Below, in pieces: positions 8,058-17,623 of a DNA stretch of 64,000 nucleotides (position 1 is its first letter; every line of letters starts with the position of its first letter). This stretch comes from RECM01 sp047921215 (GTDB lineage Bacteria; Bacteroidota; Rhodothermia; Balneolales; Cyclonatronaceae). The notes under the pieces are model-generated. The model did no database searches and was not told where the DNA came from. It was given only the letters and a program-made list of their open reading frames with translations. The position numbers and the translations under genes were made by a program. Where the stretch lies: contig JBLRWO010000019.1 in NCBI GenBank assembly GCA_047921215.1, positions 12,348 to 76,347 of the forward strand. The letters run 5' to 3'.

Positions 8058-9581
8058 ATGCTGGAAATTCAGAAAAGGTTATCCAACTCCTTCTACGCCC
8101 TTCTGGCCCTGCCGGCAACAGCCATGGGCTTTGCACTGTCTGTTCAGATTGCAGCTCTGAGCTGGATTTTGAGTACGCAGTACGGTCTTGACATTCATGA
8201 TGTGGGCCTTGTCTGGGCGGCCGGACCCATAGCCGGGATCGTTGGTCAGATCCTGATCGGTGTGATCAGCGATAACGTCTGGTTCTGGAATGGACGCAGA
8301 CGCCCCTTCATTCTGATTGGTGGTGTGCTTTCCGCGCTCATGCTGCTGGCCCTGCCCAATATTGGTATTGTATCATCGGCAATGGGCCTCGACGGAATTC
8401 TTGGAATTGCCCTTGTGGTAGCCCTTACGCTTGACCTTGCCATAAACGTTAGTTTTAACCCTACCCGTTCTATCATTGCAGATGTTACACCCGAGGGCCG
8501 CCCGAGAACAAAAGGATATACCTGGATGCAAACGGTATCAGGTACGTTCGGGGTTATGGCTTATGCTATCGGGGCAATCTGGGACAATTTTGTACTGATC
8601 TATTTTGGCGTGGCACTGGTACTGCTCTTTTCGCTGTTACCCCCGTTTTTCATAAAAGAACCCAAAGTACTTGGCCAGGATGACGAGGATTCAGCAGCAG
8701 ACCTTACGCCTGAAGCCGCCGGAATTTCGGCTCAGCAGCATGCGGAGGATGTTGCCAGAAAATCAAACGAGGCATCCTTGTTTGAAATCATAAAGGTAAT
8801 CTATCCGCTATGGGGGTTTTTTATCTATTCGGTGTATGCTCTGGCTGTGCGACTGGGTATGCCGGCCATTCAGGGCGATTACTTTGAATATGCGTGCCTT
8901 GCATTAACCATTTTTCTGATCGGGAAAGCCATATTTACCAGCGAGGAGAATAAAACGAAGGAAAAAGCCGGGATAATCGGCTTTCAGAAAGTGCTGGCTG
9001 CACACTCATTTACATGGGTGGGTGTACAGACCATGTTTATCTATTTATATGCTTTTGTTCAGTACAGAATGGATCACCTGACCGACATTGCAGTAGGGCA
9101 GACGGTTAACTGGAGCTTTTTCTCACTCAACCTCGTTGCGGCTATCATACCCGCATTGCTGCTTGAACCTATTGCCGCCCGTTACGGAAGGGTTAAAACA
9201 CACATGACCTGTATCGCTATTATGGCGGTAGGATATGCGGGTATCATATACTTCGGATTTACCCCTGCTATGCTGTACGCACTTTTTGCGATTGTGGGTA
9301 TCGGTTGGGCTGCCACAATCTCGCTGCCGTTTGCCATCATGTCTTCTAAAATACCCCGCAACAGAATGGGTCTGTATATGGGTCTGTTTAATCTGAGTGT
9401 TGTACTGCCACAGCTGGTGGCCAGCCTCGGTGTGGGCGAAGCGGTGAGCGGCATTGAGGATAAAGGTCTGATTTTTGTTATTTGCGCGATTACTGTAGGA
9501 TTCTCTGCATTGAGCTGGTCGTTTGTTAAAGAGAAGAAGGAAGAGGTTCTGGGTACATCTGCAACAGGCAGTGATCACTGA
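8058..9581 (+). CDS. MFS transporter, SLC45-like (sugar/proton symporter type)
   Basis: A 507-residue inner-membrane protein with about twelve hydrophobic segments. The N-terminal region GPIAGIVGQILIGVISDNVW followed by NGRRRPFILIGG matches the loop 2-3 motif of SLC45/GPH-type sugar transporters (usually SDRxxxRxGRRRPfi). A second marker is VTPEGRPRTKGYTWM. The central cytosolic loop (about residues 205-250) is acidic and polar. SLC45-like transporters move sucrose, maltose or glucosides, but no glycosidase is nearby, so the substrate is open. It is divergent from the amidohydrolase across 131 bp, and its last 7 bases overlap the end of the converging FAD enzyme gene. Confidence 0.87.
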   Translation: MLEIQKRLSNSFYALLALPATAMGFALSVQIAALSWILSTQYGLDIHDVGLVWAAGPIAGIVGQILIGVISDNVWFWNGRRRPFILIGGVLSALMLLALPNIGIVSSAMGLDGILGIALVVALTLDLAINVSFNPTRSIIADVTPEGRPRTKGYTWMQTVSGTFGVMAYAIGAIWDNFVLIYFGVALVLLFSLLPPFFIKEPKVLGQDDEDSAADLTPEAAGISAQQHAEDVARKSNEASLFEIIKVIYPLWGFFIYSVYALAVRLGMPAIQGDYFEYACLALTIFLIGKAIFTSEENKTKEKAGIIGFQKVLAAHSFTWVGVQTMFIYLYAFVQYRMDHLTDIAVGQTVNWSFFSLNLVAAIIPALLLEPIAARYGRVKTHMTCIAIMAVGYAGIIYFGFTPAMLYALFAIVGIGWAATISLPFAIMSSKIPRNRMGLYMGLFNLSVVLPQLVASLGVGEAVSGIEDKGLIFVICAITVGFSALSWSFVKEKKEEVLGTSATGSDH

Positions 9582-10699
9582 ACTGCAGAAATTGCCGTAC
9601 TGACCAGCTCCCGTACTTTTATCGCACAACCCCATGACAGGGTAACGCCGGCACCCCCATGACCGTAATTGTGGATAATCATTTTGTCGCCGTGAGGCGC
9701 TGATTCAAGACGCAGTCCTTTTTCTTTTCTGATGAATCGGTAACCAAACCGGGCTTTAAGATCAATTCCGGCAATATCAAGCCCGATACTGTGAAGGAGT
9801 ATATCCCTGTTAATTTCAAACATGGGTTCGGGTACGCCGGTATTACCAATCATCTTTTCGGGATGTACCGGTTGTTCTTCAATCAGCCGGCCTTCCGGTC
9901 CGAACCGGCACTCCTGCCGGCTTGCACCCAGAATCCAGCAGTCGCTGCGTGGATAAAAATAGACATCCGACGCTTCGCCTCCGGGATTTTGGTATATATC
10001 GCAGCCGGCCGTATAGTTATAGGAAAAATCCGGGAACCGTAATTTTTCAGGAATCTCGACCAGGTCAATGATTATCTGGTGCCCCTTTACATATCGTACA
10101 TCATCTGTATCATTCTCAAAAAGGTCTATGGTCCCGGTGCCGGTGCAGTTTACGATAACACGTTCGGGTAATCCTGAAAGGTCATGCCCTGCAAGCTTTT
10201 TTGTAACGATTATTCCACCCGCACTCAGGTATGCCGATCTGAGCCAGGGCATATAAACAGGGGTATCTGCAAAAAGAACATCATAGTGCCAGCCTGAAAC
10301 GGGTTTATCGGTGGTACGTCGGGGAACCCATTCAAGACTCCCGTTATCAAACAAGTTGAAGTTGATCATTTCACGGGCGTAACCGGGTACAGCTTCCGGA
10401 TGTTCATGTATCTCGAAATGGATGTGTTGCCTTATGCCCGTATCCGGTTCCTTCAGCAATCCGGTGAAGTACTTTTGTGAATCCCGAAGCAGTTCGTTCA
10501 GAATGGGCGACTTAACGGTTACCGGTTTTATCGATGATGCGGGGTACAGGCTTGTAAAACCGGGATCATCGGCCACAGGCTTCCATTCCTTTGCGGTTAT
10601 CAGCCTTGTTGTGTACCCCGACTGCTGAAGCAATAGAGCGCAGGTAAGACCATTGATACCACCTCCCAGAATTACAATTCTTTTTTGCATCATAAACAT
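9575..10699 (-). CDS. FAD-dependent oxidoreductase, D-amino-acid oxidase type
   Basis: A 374-residue DAO-family flavoenzyme. The N-terminal Rossmann motif RIVILGGGINGL binds FAD. The C-terminal block HNYGHGGAGVTLSWGCA is the D-amino-acid oxidase signature, preceded by RFGYRFIRKEKGLRLE, resembling the substrate-carboxylate Arg region. Internal motifs such as VIVNCTGTG and PRSDCWILGASRQE fit DAO of eukaryotic type. It probably oxidises D-amino acids to keto acids, hydrogen peroxide and ammonia in the cytoplasm; sarcosine- or glycine-oxidase-like activity cannot be excluded. ATGs at 10693 and 10690 are alternative starts. Its 3' end overlaps the convergent MFS gene. Confidence 0.85.
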   Translation of the reverse strand: MFMMQKRIVILGGGINGLTCALLLQQSGYTTRLITAKEWKPVADDPGFTSLYPASSIKPVTVKSPILNELLRDSQKYFTGLLKEPDTGIRQHIHFEIHEHPEAVPGYAREMINFNLFDNGSLEWVPRRTTDKPVSGWHYDVLFADTPVYMPWLRSAYLSAGGIIVTKKLAGHDLSGLPERVIVNCTGTGTIDLFENDTDDVRYVKGHQIIIDLVEIPEKLRFPDFSYNYTAGCDIYQNPGGEASDVYFYPRSDCWILGASRQECRFGPEGRLIEEQPVHPEKMIGNTGVPEPMFEINRDILLHSIGLDIAGIDLKARFGYRFIRKEKGLRLESAPHGDKMIIHNYGHGGAGVTLSWGCAIKVRELVSTAISAVQ

Positions 10700-10841
10700 C
10701 TCAGGCTGGTCAAATCACATTTTTTGCAGAGGTTTCTGAAGGTTGTCAGGTAAATCGTGTCCGGAGGCGGCATGGACTATCCTCCAGCATCAGCTAAACA
10801 GAAAGGGGCATGACTGCCGCGAGTGTGTATTAGCATATGGT

Positions 10842-11414
10842 TTAAACATACGCATTCAGTATGAAATAGATACCAACACCGGTAACTGATACGTAGAGCC
10901 AAACCGGTAATGTAAATTTCGATATCTGTCTGTGCGTTTCAAATTTTCCGGCAAAAGAAAAATAAAAACTGCTTAGAATTAGCGGTACAACGGCTGCAGA
11001 AAGTATGATATGACTGATCAGGATCGTAAAATAAACAGGCCGGATCCAGCCCTGACCGGGAAAGGGGGTATGTCCAACAAAATTGTGGTAAACCACATAA
11101 CTGACCAAAAACAGGCAGGACATTACAAAAGCGGATATCATATACCGCATGTGGTTTTTAAATTTCCGTTTCTTTACGGAGATGAAGCCAAGTATCAGAA
11201 AAACGGTGGCTATGCTGTTGAAGATGGCATTGAGTGCGGGCAGCCGGCTTACATAATCAGGGTAGGTTTCGGCACCGTCGCGAAAATAGAGGAGCCAGAC
11301 AAGAAAAAGAAAAGCGAATGAACTGATGATCATTATGATTACCAAAGCCCTGGCCACATTCATATTACGGAAGGCTTCAATACTGATCTGAGAGCGAATG
11401 TCTTGTGTTGTCAT
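10842..11414 (-). CDS. DUF420 family membrane protein
   Basis: A 190-residue integral membrane protein with about five hydrophobic helices. The family pattern is seen as LPALNAIFNSIATVFLILG, followed by KRKFKNHMRYMISAFVMSCLFLVSYVVYH. DUF420 proteins are commonly found with cytochrome c oxidase and haem-assembly genes, with conserved His residues that could be metal or haem ligands. None of those genes is adjacent here. It lies upstream of the DAO gene in the same direction with a 142-bp gap, so cotranscription is uncertain. Confidence 0.85.
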   Translation of the reverse strand: MTTQDIRSQISIEAFRNMNVARALVIIMIISSFAFLFLVWLLYFRDGAETYPDYVSRLPALNAIFNSIATVFLILGFISVKKRKFKNHMRYMISAFVMSCLFLVSYVVYHNFVGHTPFPGQGWIRPVYFTILISHIILSAAVVPLILSSFYFSFAGKFETHRQISKFTLPVWLYVSVTGVGIYFILNAYV

Positions 11415-11501
11415 TGATTGAGGTAACGTAGATGATAGTAGATTCCGAAATCAAATAATTGGTAATGGATGATCAGCCGGACCGGTTGGTTGTACCCCGT
11501 C

Positions 11502-12449
11502 TCAGGTCTGTCTCTTTTGTTTCTCAGACAAAACCCAATTTACAAAAAGAAACTCAAGGGCACAGCTTTCATACCCTTTCCAGTCTGAAATCATGTGTTG
11601 AAACTGCTTATCCGTAGTATGGTTGGGATCACCGCCATAGGATAAGATGATCCACCGGCGAAGTCCTTTTTCCTGCCCCTTGTCGATATCACTGGGAAAT
11701 ACAGCATCGGTCCGGTTTCGGAACATCATCAGGTCCTGTGCGGTGGTGGGGCCGATACCGCGCATAACCCTGGCACGTTCGTAAAAGTCGGGAGGTGCCA
11801 GCGATTCCATTTGCTGGTTGCTCGTTCGTCCTGAAACCAGTTCATCGGCAATGCCTATCACATACTCACCCTTTCGCAGCGAAAGGCCGTGTTTTTTCAG
11901 GGAAGCCGGATCCGCCGATACCAGTCTGAAGGGCCGTGGCCATGCACTTATGTTTCCTCCTTCATATTCAAGTCGAATGCCATAGGCTTCCCGCACACCA
12001 TAAACCATTTTTTTTGCAGTAGGACGGTGACGTATCTGTGCTATAATGATACGGTTCATGGCATCTTCAAAGAAATTGGCACGGCTCAATCGTTTCAGTC
12101 CATATAATGCGGTGAGGTGCCTGCCAAGAACAGCATCATTTTTGGCCCTGTCGTACAAAGGCCGGATATCCAGATCAGTTCCCAATATGCGGCTTAAAGA
12201 GATGTTGGCTTCTGAAATTTCTTTCTTTGTAAGCGTTTCGGCCGAGGTGATGTGAAACTCCGGGTTGTCCGGGTCGCCATTGAAAAAGATGGAGCAGACT
12301 ATGTCGCGGTCACCCAGCGGAACAGGTCTCGTAAAGCCCTTGTCAAAGATCTGCTCAGGATCGTGTTCAAGGTCAAAATACTGTTCTACATCAAGGCAGA
12401 TGAAAAAGTCGTGTGGAGGTATGGATTTGAGAGTCCAGCTGCTGCTCAT
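11502..12449 (-). CDS. AlkA-like DNA-3-methyladenine glycosylase (HhH-GPD)
   Basis: A 315-residue base-excision-repair enzyme that removes alkylated bases. The helix-hairpin-helix/GPD core is in the C-terminal half: FFEDAMNRIIIAQ, then ERARVMRGIGPTTAQDLMMF, and FPSDIDKGQEKGLRR, where the Asp of PSDID corresponds to the catalytic Asp of AlkA (LPDD). The N-terminal 100 residues form a less conserved AlkA-N-like domain. The start at 12449 is the only good ATG. Upstream, 12450-12555 contains a weak hairpin (ACCCGG 12479-12484 with CCGGGT 12504-12509) that could end the asparaginase transcript. The exact substrate range cannot be read from sequence. Confidence 0.87.
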   Translation of the reverse strand: MSSSWTLKSIPPHDFFICLDVEQYFDLEHDPEQIFDKGFTRPVPLGDRDIVCSIFFNGDPDNPEFHITSAETLTKKEISEANISLSRILGTDLDIRPLYDRAKNDAVLGRHLTALYGLKRLSRANFFEDAMNRIIIAQIRHRPTAKKMVYGVREAYGIRLEYEGGNISAWPRPFRLVSADPASLKKHGLSLRKGEYVIGIADELVSGRTSNQQMESLAPPDFYERARVMRGIGPTTAQDLMMFRNRTDAVFPSDIDKGQEKGLRRWIILSYGGDPNHTTDKQFQHMISDWKGYESCALEFLFVNWVLSEKQKRQT

Positions 12450-12555
12450 ACTCGGATTTAATTTGATACTTCTGTATAACCCGGAAAAACCGGAAATCGT
12501 TTGCCGGGTAACTACGAATTGATTTGAAGACGTATGGTCACTTTTCAGTACCGGA

Positions 12556-13560
12556 TCAGTTATTCACAGTGCGTTCGCCGGCCAGCGATCGGGTATAAAG
12601 CTCCCGTACAACCTGTTGATTATCATGCATGGCAAGCAGGTACATGATTTTTGTTACGGAAGCTTCCGTGGTCATATCACCGGCACTGATAATGCCCATC
12701 GATTGTGCAATACGGCCGCTTTCGTACTTCGACAAATCGGCGGCATCCTGTGATGCCTGTGAATTAATGATTAACAGAATTTCCTGCTCCAGGCATTGTT
12801 CAAAAAAGGGTAGCAGTGAATGCCGGCCCGTTACAGGAAAATTGCCACAGCCGAACGCCTCAACAACGATGGCCCGCAAGCCTTCTGATGGAATTCTGAA
12901 CAGGTAATCAGGATTCAGACCGGGGAACAGACGGATCAGAAATACACGGTCGTCGAAAAAAGGATTTACTCTGAATTTCGCTGCGTGCGGAGTGATCTGA
13001 TAATTCAATGAAATATTGAGCCCGATATCTGCCAGCGGCGGATAGTTTGGTGAACTGAATGCATCAAAATCACCAACACTAATTTTGGTAGACCTGTTTC
13101 CGCGGAATATATGATCGTTGAAGCAGATGGCTACTTCATTCAATGGCATGGTGGCCATTTCAATGGCATTGATCAGGTTTCTGGATGCATCACTTCTAAT
13201 AACAGCCATGGGTATCTGGCTGCCGGTCAGTATAACCGGTTTTCCAAGATTGTTTAAGCAGAACGAAAGCGCCGAGGCCGTGTAGGCCATGGTATCGGTT
13301 CCGTGCAGTATTACAAACCCGTCGAAAGAATTATAATTATCGAATATGGTTTTGGCCAGATGCTTCCAGTCGTCCGGAGTTACATCAGAACTGTCCTTGA
13401 AAAAGAGGTCGATGATCTCGATGTGGGCAATTTTTGAAAGTTCCGGTATCCTGCTCTCAAGAAAATCGGTAGGGTGCGGAGCGGCCTCGGTAAAACCGGC
13501 AATATCCTTTATCTGCATTGCAATGGTACCGCCGGTTTGTATGATCAGAATTCGTTTCAT
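12556..13560 (-). CDS. ansA: L-asparaginase, type I (cytoplasmic)
   Basis: Hydrolyses L-asparagine to aspartate and ammonia. From the chosen start at 13560 the 334-residue protein begins MKRILIIQTGGTIAMQ, carrying the first catalytic Thr in TGGTIAM. The second catalytic block is FVILHGTDTMAYTASALSF, with the Thr/Asp pair of HGTDTM. No signal peptide is present, which supports the type I, cytoplasmic form. A longer frame from 13590 adds ten residues not typical of the family. It is the first gene of a reverse run with the AlkA-like gene, but the 107-bp gap with a hairpin suggests separate transcription. Confidence 0.93.
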   Translation of the reverse strand: MKRILIIQTGGTIAMQIKDIAGFTEAAPHPTDFLESRIPELSKIAHIEIIDLFFKDSSDVTPDDWKHLAKTIFDNYNSFDGFVILHGTDTMAYTASALSFCLNNLGKPVILTGSQIPMAVIRSDASRNLINAIEMATMPLNEVAICFNDHIFRGNRSTKISVGDFDAFSSPNYPPLADIGLNISLNYQITPHAAKFRVNPFFDDRVFLIRLFPGLNPDYLFRIPSEGLRAIVVEAFGCGNFPVTGRHSLLPFFEQCLEQEILLIINSQASQDAADLSKYESGRIAQSMGIISAGDMTTEASVTKIMYLLAMHDNQQVVRELYTRSLAGERTVNN

Positions 13561-13916
13561 CGGGTCATTTATGTGTGCAAATCGCTGCAAGTTAACAGAA
13601 TAGCAAGGAAGCTCATAACCGTTCTGTGGCTGGTTTTAAAAGTTTCGGGTAAGGTTTCCGAAGATCATTAAATTTCCGGGAAGGGAACTGCACATTTTTT
13701 TGAAGTTTTCGAAAGTTTTTAAAAAAAATGCTTGTTTGATTCTCTGAGAAACAGTTATTTCTAACTTGTCGCCGGAACACGTTCCGGCCAGTATTCTGCG
13801 CCCGGTTCTTTAAATTATTATGAGATACGATTTCAGAAATAACTAAATCATGTGAATAACCCCGAGGGCGCTCACCATTTTAACAGGAAGTTAACCTGTA
13901 ACCAAGGAGTTTTATT
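13561..13916. other. Divergent upstream region, promoter of the EF-G-like gene
   Basis: About 356 bp between asparaginase and the EF-G-like gene. A TTTG at 13735-13738 and TAACTTG at 13762 vaguely resemble a Bacteroidota promoter with too long a spacer (23 nt). A good Shine-Dalgarno, AAGGAG at 13904-13909, precedes the ATG by 7 nt. No ORF of note. Confidence 0.5.
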
Positions 13917-16043
13917 ATGAATGTTTATAAACCAGGAAAAATCCGGAATATCGCTCTATTGGGCCACTCCGGTTCGGGTAAAACCACGCTTGCAGAAACA
14001 ATGTTGTTCGAATCCGGCACTATAAAACGAAGGGGTTCGATTAACGACGGAAATACCGTATCGGATTTTCATCCGGTAGAAAAGGAAAAACTGAAATCCG
14101 TATTTGCATCATTTCTGCATCTCGACTGGAGAGGCCACAAAATTAATGTTATTGATACCCCGGGAACTGCAGATTATATCAGCGAAGTGCTGCCATCGTT
14201 GCAGGTGGCGGGCAACGCACTTTTTGTAATCGATGCCGAACACGGCGTGGAAGTAGGAACCGAGGTATTCTGGAATCATGCACGCAGTCTGAATATTCCG
14301 TCGATTATCGTAGTCAATAAAGTGGACAGCCCGAATTCGAATTTTCAAAAAACCGTTGAACAAACCAGAGAGCGCTTTGGCAGGGAAGTGGTTGTGGTGC
14401 AGTATCCCTATGGTGAGGGTGAGGAATTCAACACCATTATTGATGTGCTGAAAATGACGATGTATGAATTTCCCGAAGACGGCGGTAAACCCGACAAGCT
14501 TCCCATTCCGGATTCCCAGCGTACCAGGGCCGAACTGTTGCACAATGAACTGATCGAAGCCATTGCCGAGAATGATGAAATGCTCATGGACCTCTACTTT
14601 GAAAAAGGAACCCTTGGTGAATTTGAGATGGTTGATGGTTTGCGTACTGCAATGCTGAACGGGCAAATCTTTCCGCTGTTTTGTACAAGTGCCGAGAAAA
14701 ATATGGGTACCGGAAGGGTTATGGGTTTTATTGACGCCGTACTACCTGCTCCTATCGATGAAAAACATCCCGTATCGACCGACGGCAAGGAAGTTCCTAT
14801 GGATCCCGATGGAAAAGCAGCCATGTTTCTCTTCAAAAACGTTTACGAGGATCATGTGGGCGAGTTGATGTATTTCAAGGTTTACAGTGGTACAGTTAAA
14901 ACCGGTCTCGATATGGTTAACTCGGCGACTGCGAATACAAACAGACTCGGTACACTGTTCATGACACAGGGGAATAAGCGTACGGAAATTTCCGAATTCC
15001 AGTGCGGTGATATTGGTGCGGTGGTCAAGCTTAAAGACTGCCATGCCAATGAAACACTACATGAAAAAGGATTTGAAATAGAACTTCAACAGGTCATGTA
15101 TCCTGAGACTAACATCCGGTCAGCTATCCGCAACGTTAAAACAGGTGATGAAGAGAAACTCGGAACCGCTCTGAACCAGTTGCACAAAGAAAATCCTGCT
15201 CTTCATGTGGATCACAACCAGGAACTGAAACAGCTTATAATCAGCGGTCAGGGTGAGGAACACCTCGCTATTGTAAAATATATGCTTACCAACCGGTTCA
15301 AAGTGGATGTGGAACTGTACGAACCAAGGATACCCTACAGGGAAACCATCACCAAACCGGTTAAGGCTACCTACAAACATAAAAAGCAGACCGGTGGTGC
15401 AGGGCAATACGCCGAGGTCTATCTCTTTGTGGAACCCTGGTATGAAGGAATGCCCGATCCACCAGAAATGTCGGTGCGGGACCGCCAGTTGATCGAATTA
15501 CCCTGGGGAGGGAAGCTGGAATTTCTGAATTGTATTGTGGGTGGTGTGATCGATAACCGTTTCATGCCTGCCATACTCAAGGGTGTAATGGATAAGATGG
15601 AAAACGGCCCGCTTTCCAATTGCCGGGTAAGAGATGTTCGTGTTGCCGTTTATGACGGTTCCATGCACTCCGTAGATTCAAATGAAGCAGCATTTAAAAC
15701 AGCCGGGTTAATGGCCTTTAAGAAGGCATTCCTTGATGCGTCGCCGCAATTGCTGGAACCTGTATATGATGTGGATGTTGCTGTTCCTTCAGATTTTATG
15801 GGAGATGTAATGGGTGACCTTTCCACCAGAAGAGGGCAGATTCTTGGCATGGATGCCGACGGAAGTGTTCAGAAAGTCAAAGCAAAAATCCCACTTGCTG
15901 AACTGAACAAGTACGCGACTCATCTCAAGTCAATGACCCAGGGACGTGCCACTCACAGTCTTTCTTTTAGTGGTTATGCCGCCGTTCCGAGAGATATCCA
16001 GGAAAAAGTGATGAAGGAGACAATGGCCCTTGAAGAGGCCTGA
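13917..16043 (+). CDS. Elongation factor G-like GTPase (EF-G2 type)
   Basis: A 708-residue translational GTPase with the full EF-G domain set: G domain with P-loop GHSGSGKT (16-23), G3 DTPG, G4 NKVD, domain II (AAMFLFKNVYEDHVGEL), domain III/IV (KQTGGAGQYAEVYL) and domain V (ILGMDADGSVQKVKAKIPL). The switch II motif is DTPGTADY, whereas canonical EF-G has DTPGHVDF; the catalytic His is thus Thr. This, together with the GHSGSGKTTLAE and TVSDFHP motifs, marks an EF-G-like paralogue rather than the main EF-G. Its role (translocation, recycling or stress) cannot be assigned. It has a strong ribosome-binding site, unusual for this genome. Confidence 0.92.
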   Translation: MNVYKPGKIRNIALLGHSGSGKTTLAETMLFESGTIKRRGSINDGNTVSDFHPVEKEKLKSVFASFLHLDWRGHKINVIDTPGTADYISEVLPSLQVAGNALFVIDAEHGVEVGTEVFWNHARSLNIPSIIVVNKVDSPNSNFQKTVEQTRERFGREVVVVQYPYGEGEEFNTIIDVLKMTMYEFPEDGGKPDKLPIPDSQRTRAELLHNELIEAIAENDEMLMDLYFEKGTLGEFEMVDGLRTAMLNGQIFPLFCTSAEKNMGTGRVMGFIDAVLPAPIDEKHPVSTDGKEVPMDPDGKAAMFLFKNVYEDHVGELMYFKVYSGTVKTGLDMVNSATANTNRLGTLFMTQGNKRTEISEFQCGDIGAVVKLKDCHANETLHEKGFEIELQQVMYPETNIRSAIRNVKTGDEEKLGTALNQLHKENPALHVDHNQELKQLIISGQGEEHLAIVKYMLTNRFKVDVELYEPRIPYRETITKPVKATYKHKKQTGGAGQYAEVYLFVEPWYEGMPDPPEMSVRDRQLIELPWGGKLEFLNCIVGGVIDNRFMPAILKGVMDKMENGPLSNCRVRDVRVAVYDGSMHSVDSNEAAFKTAGLMAFKKAFLDASPQLLEPVYDVDVAVPSDFMGDVMGDLSTRRGQILGMDADGSVQKVKAKIPLAELNKYATHLKSMTQGRATHSLSFSGYAAVPRDIQEKVMKETMALEEA

Positions 16044-16114
16044 TATATTGTTTAAATCTGATTTGATTTGAGCCGGATACATAACTTTCAGGATCGGCAG
16101 ATTCCGTATGTTAT

Positions 16115-16155
16115 GCAGGGGAGACCATCTCTATTAAAGGTGGTCTCCCTGTGTT
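16115..16155 (+). terminator. Terminator after the EF-G-like gene
   Basis: GCAGGGGAGACCA (16115-16127) pairs with TGGTCTCCCTG (16141-16151) with one bulge, followed by TTTT. It lies between convergent genes. Confidence 0.75.
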
Positions 16156-16216
16156 TTCAACTCATCCGGGTGGGAGATAATAGCCGTTTACTCTGTACCG
16201 TGAATCTTTACGATTC

Positions 16217-17623
16217 TCAGGGCTGTTCGGTGTAAAGCAGATATTTTGCCGGGAACTCAAACGGCCTGAGATCCGGTATCGTATCCAGTCGTTGTTTGAG
16301 AGGCTCAGTTGGTTTAAGTGGCTTTTTTTCAGGCGTCCAGATAAAACCCTCGATTTTTTTACCCAGCACATCGGATGATTCCGGATGTACGGTGCCGTCA
16401 ATATTCACAAACGCCTTGAAATCGACCATCTCTCCTTCATCAAAATACATGAAGGCTGAACGGGCAGTGAGCTCAATACCTCCATCGGGTTCATCATTCT
16501 GGTTTTTCATGTGATAGAAAATTCTTGCATCGGGTCTGCCATTAATCAGGCTGAGATCACCATTGTTAAATAATACAGCAATGGAGTCGCCGCGAAGCTG
16601 ATTTAAACGACCCGTTAGCGTGTCCTGGAAAACAGCGAACGGTTCAAGGGTAGCATCTATGCGGTCAAGGGCTTCATCCCTGAACAGAATAAGAATATGC
16701 TGGCCGGTAAGTTGAATATCTCTGTACCAGATGTTACCATCGCCTATTAAAAAAAACTCTTCCGTTGAGTCAAGATAACTGGATGAATCCGATAGGGTTG
16801 CATATTCAGGCGACCAGATACTGACATTTCCCGAGGCTTGAGTTACGAATGTGGTATCCAGCTCGGTTACCTCAATGAGGTCTGCACTCATGTGAGTGGA
16901 GTCAGTGGCTTCCTCGTTTAATCTGATCAGGCGGGCATCTCCCTTAATCAGTCTGCGTCCCAGGGAATCCCGTTCGGCATAATCACCGCTCAGCCTTGTC
17001 CTGTTTTCGGAATCGAGCATGAATACCCTGCTGTGCAGTTCGTAATACTCATTTACACGGTTGCTGAACATACTGTCAGCCTCAACATATTGTGTGGAAT
17101 CGGCAAATTGTACGTTCCCCCTGAATACGGCACTGTCCTGGCGGGTATAATAAATGCCATTATCGGCGAGCAATGTGCCCCTTTTGTCTTCAAGTCTTAA
17201 TTTTGCAGGAAATTCAGCGATTTCAGAACCAAAGCTGTAATAGGCCTGTGAACTGAAGATGGTTACATTTTCTGTAACGATGATTACCCTGTTTTCGAAA
17301 TTACTGTCGTCGATGAGATAATTATAGACAGCCCTGTCCGACCATATCGTTTCTCTGGGAGTGGTTACCTGGATGTTACCGAAAGCCCTGATCTCATTGA
17401 GATCCAGAAATTGAAAAACGCTGTCTGCCTCGATGAAAGAGTCCTCAATACGAAGTTGCACATTTCCTGTCAGTTTTCGCCCGGGTCCGAATTCACCACT
17501 GAACCCCTGAAGCTGTTCAGCCTGAATAATCTGTACCCGGCTCTGGCTAACTCCTCGTTGCGGAATTCCGATTAATAAAAAAATCAGAAATGGCCAAAGG
17601 CTGCATTTGATAAGTGGTATCAT
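16217..17623 (-). CDS. OstA/LptA-like LPS transport protein
   Basis: A 468-residue exported protein with an N-terminal hydrophobic signal segment (CSLWPFLIFLLIGIPQRGVSQ). The remainder is built from beta-rich OstA-like repeats, e.g. GFSGEFGPGRKLTGNVQLRIEDSFIEADSVFQF, DNGIYYTRQDSAVFRGNVQF and ADNGIYY/LIGDGNIWYRDIQL. This is the OstA-like domain of LptA/LptD that forms the periplasmic bridge for LPS. It is longer than E. coli LptA, as commonly seen in Bacteroidota. Its start overlaps the end of the lptC gene by 4 bases (ATGA), supporting coupled translation and joint function. Confidence 0.86.
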   Translation of the reverse strand: MIPLIKCSLWPFLIFLLIGIPQRGVSQSRVQIIQAEQLQGFSGEFGPGRKLTGNVQLRIEDSFIEADSVFQFLDLNEIRAFGNIQVTTPRETIWSDRAVYNYLIDDSNFENRVIIVTENVTIFSSQAYYSFGSEIAEFPAKLRLEDKRGTLLADNGIYYTRQDSAVFRGNVQFADSTQYVEADSMFSNRVNEYYELHSRVFMLDSENRTRLSGDYAERDSLGRRLIKGDARLIRLNEEATDSTHMSADLIEVTELDTTFVTQASGNVSIWSPEYATLSDSSSYLDSTEEFFLIGDGNIWYRDIQLTGQHILILFRDEALDRIDATLEPFAVFQDTLTGRLNQLRGDSIAVLFNNGDLSLINGRPDARIFYHMKNQNDEPDGGIELTARSAFMYFDEGEMVDFKAFVNIDGTVHPESSDVLGKKIEGFIWTPEKKPLKPTEPLKQRLDTIPDLRPFEFPAKYLLYTEQP

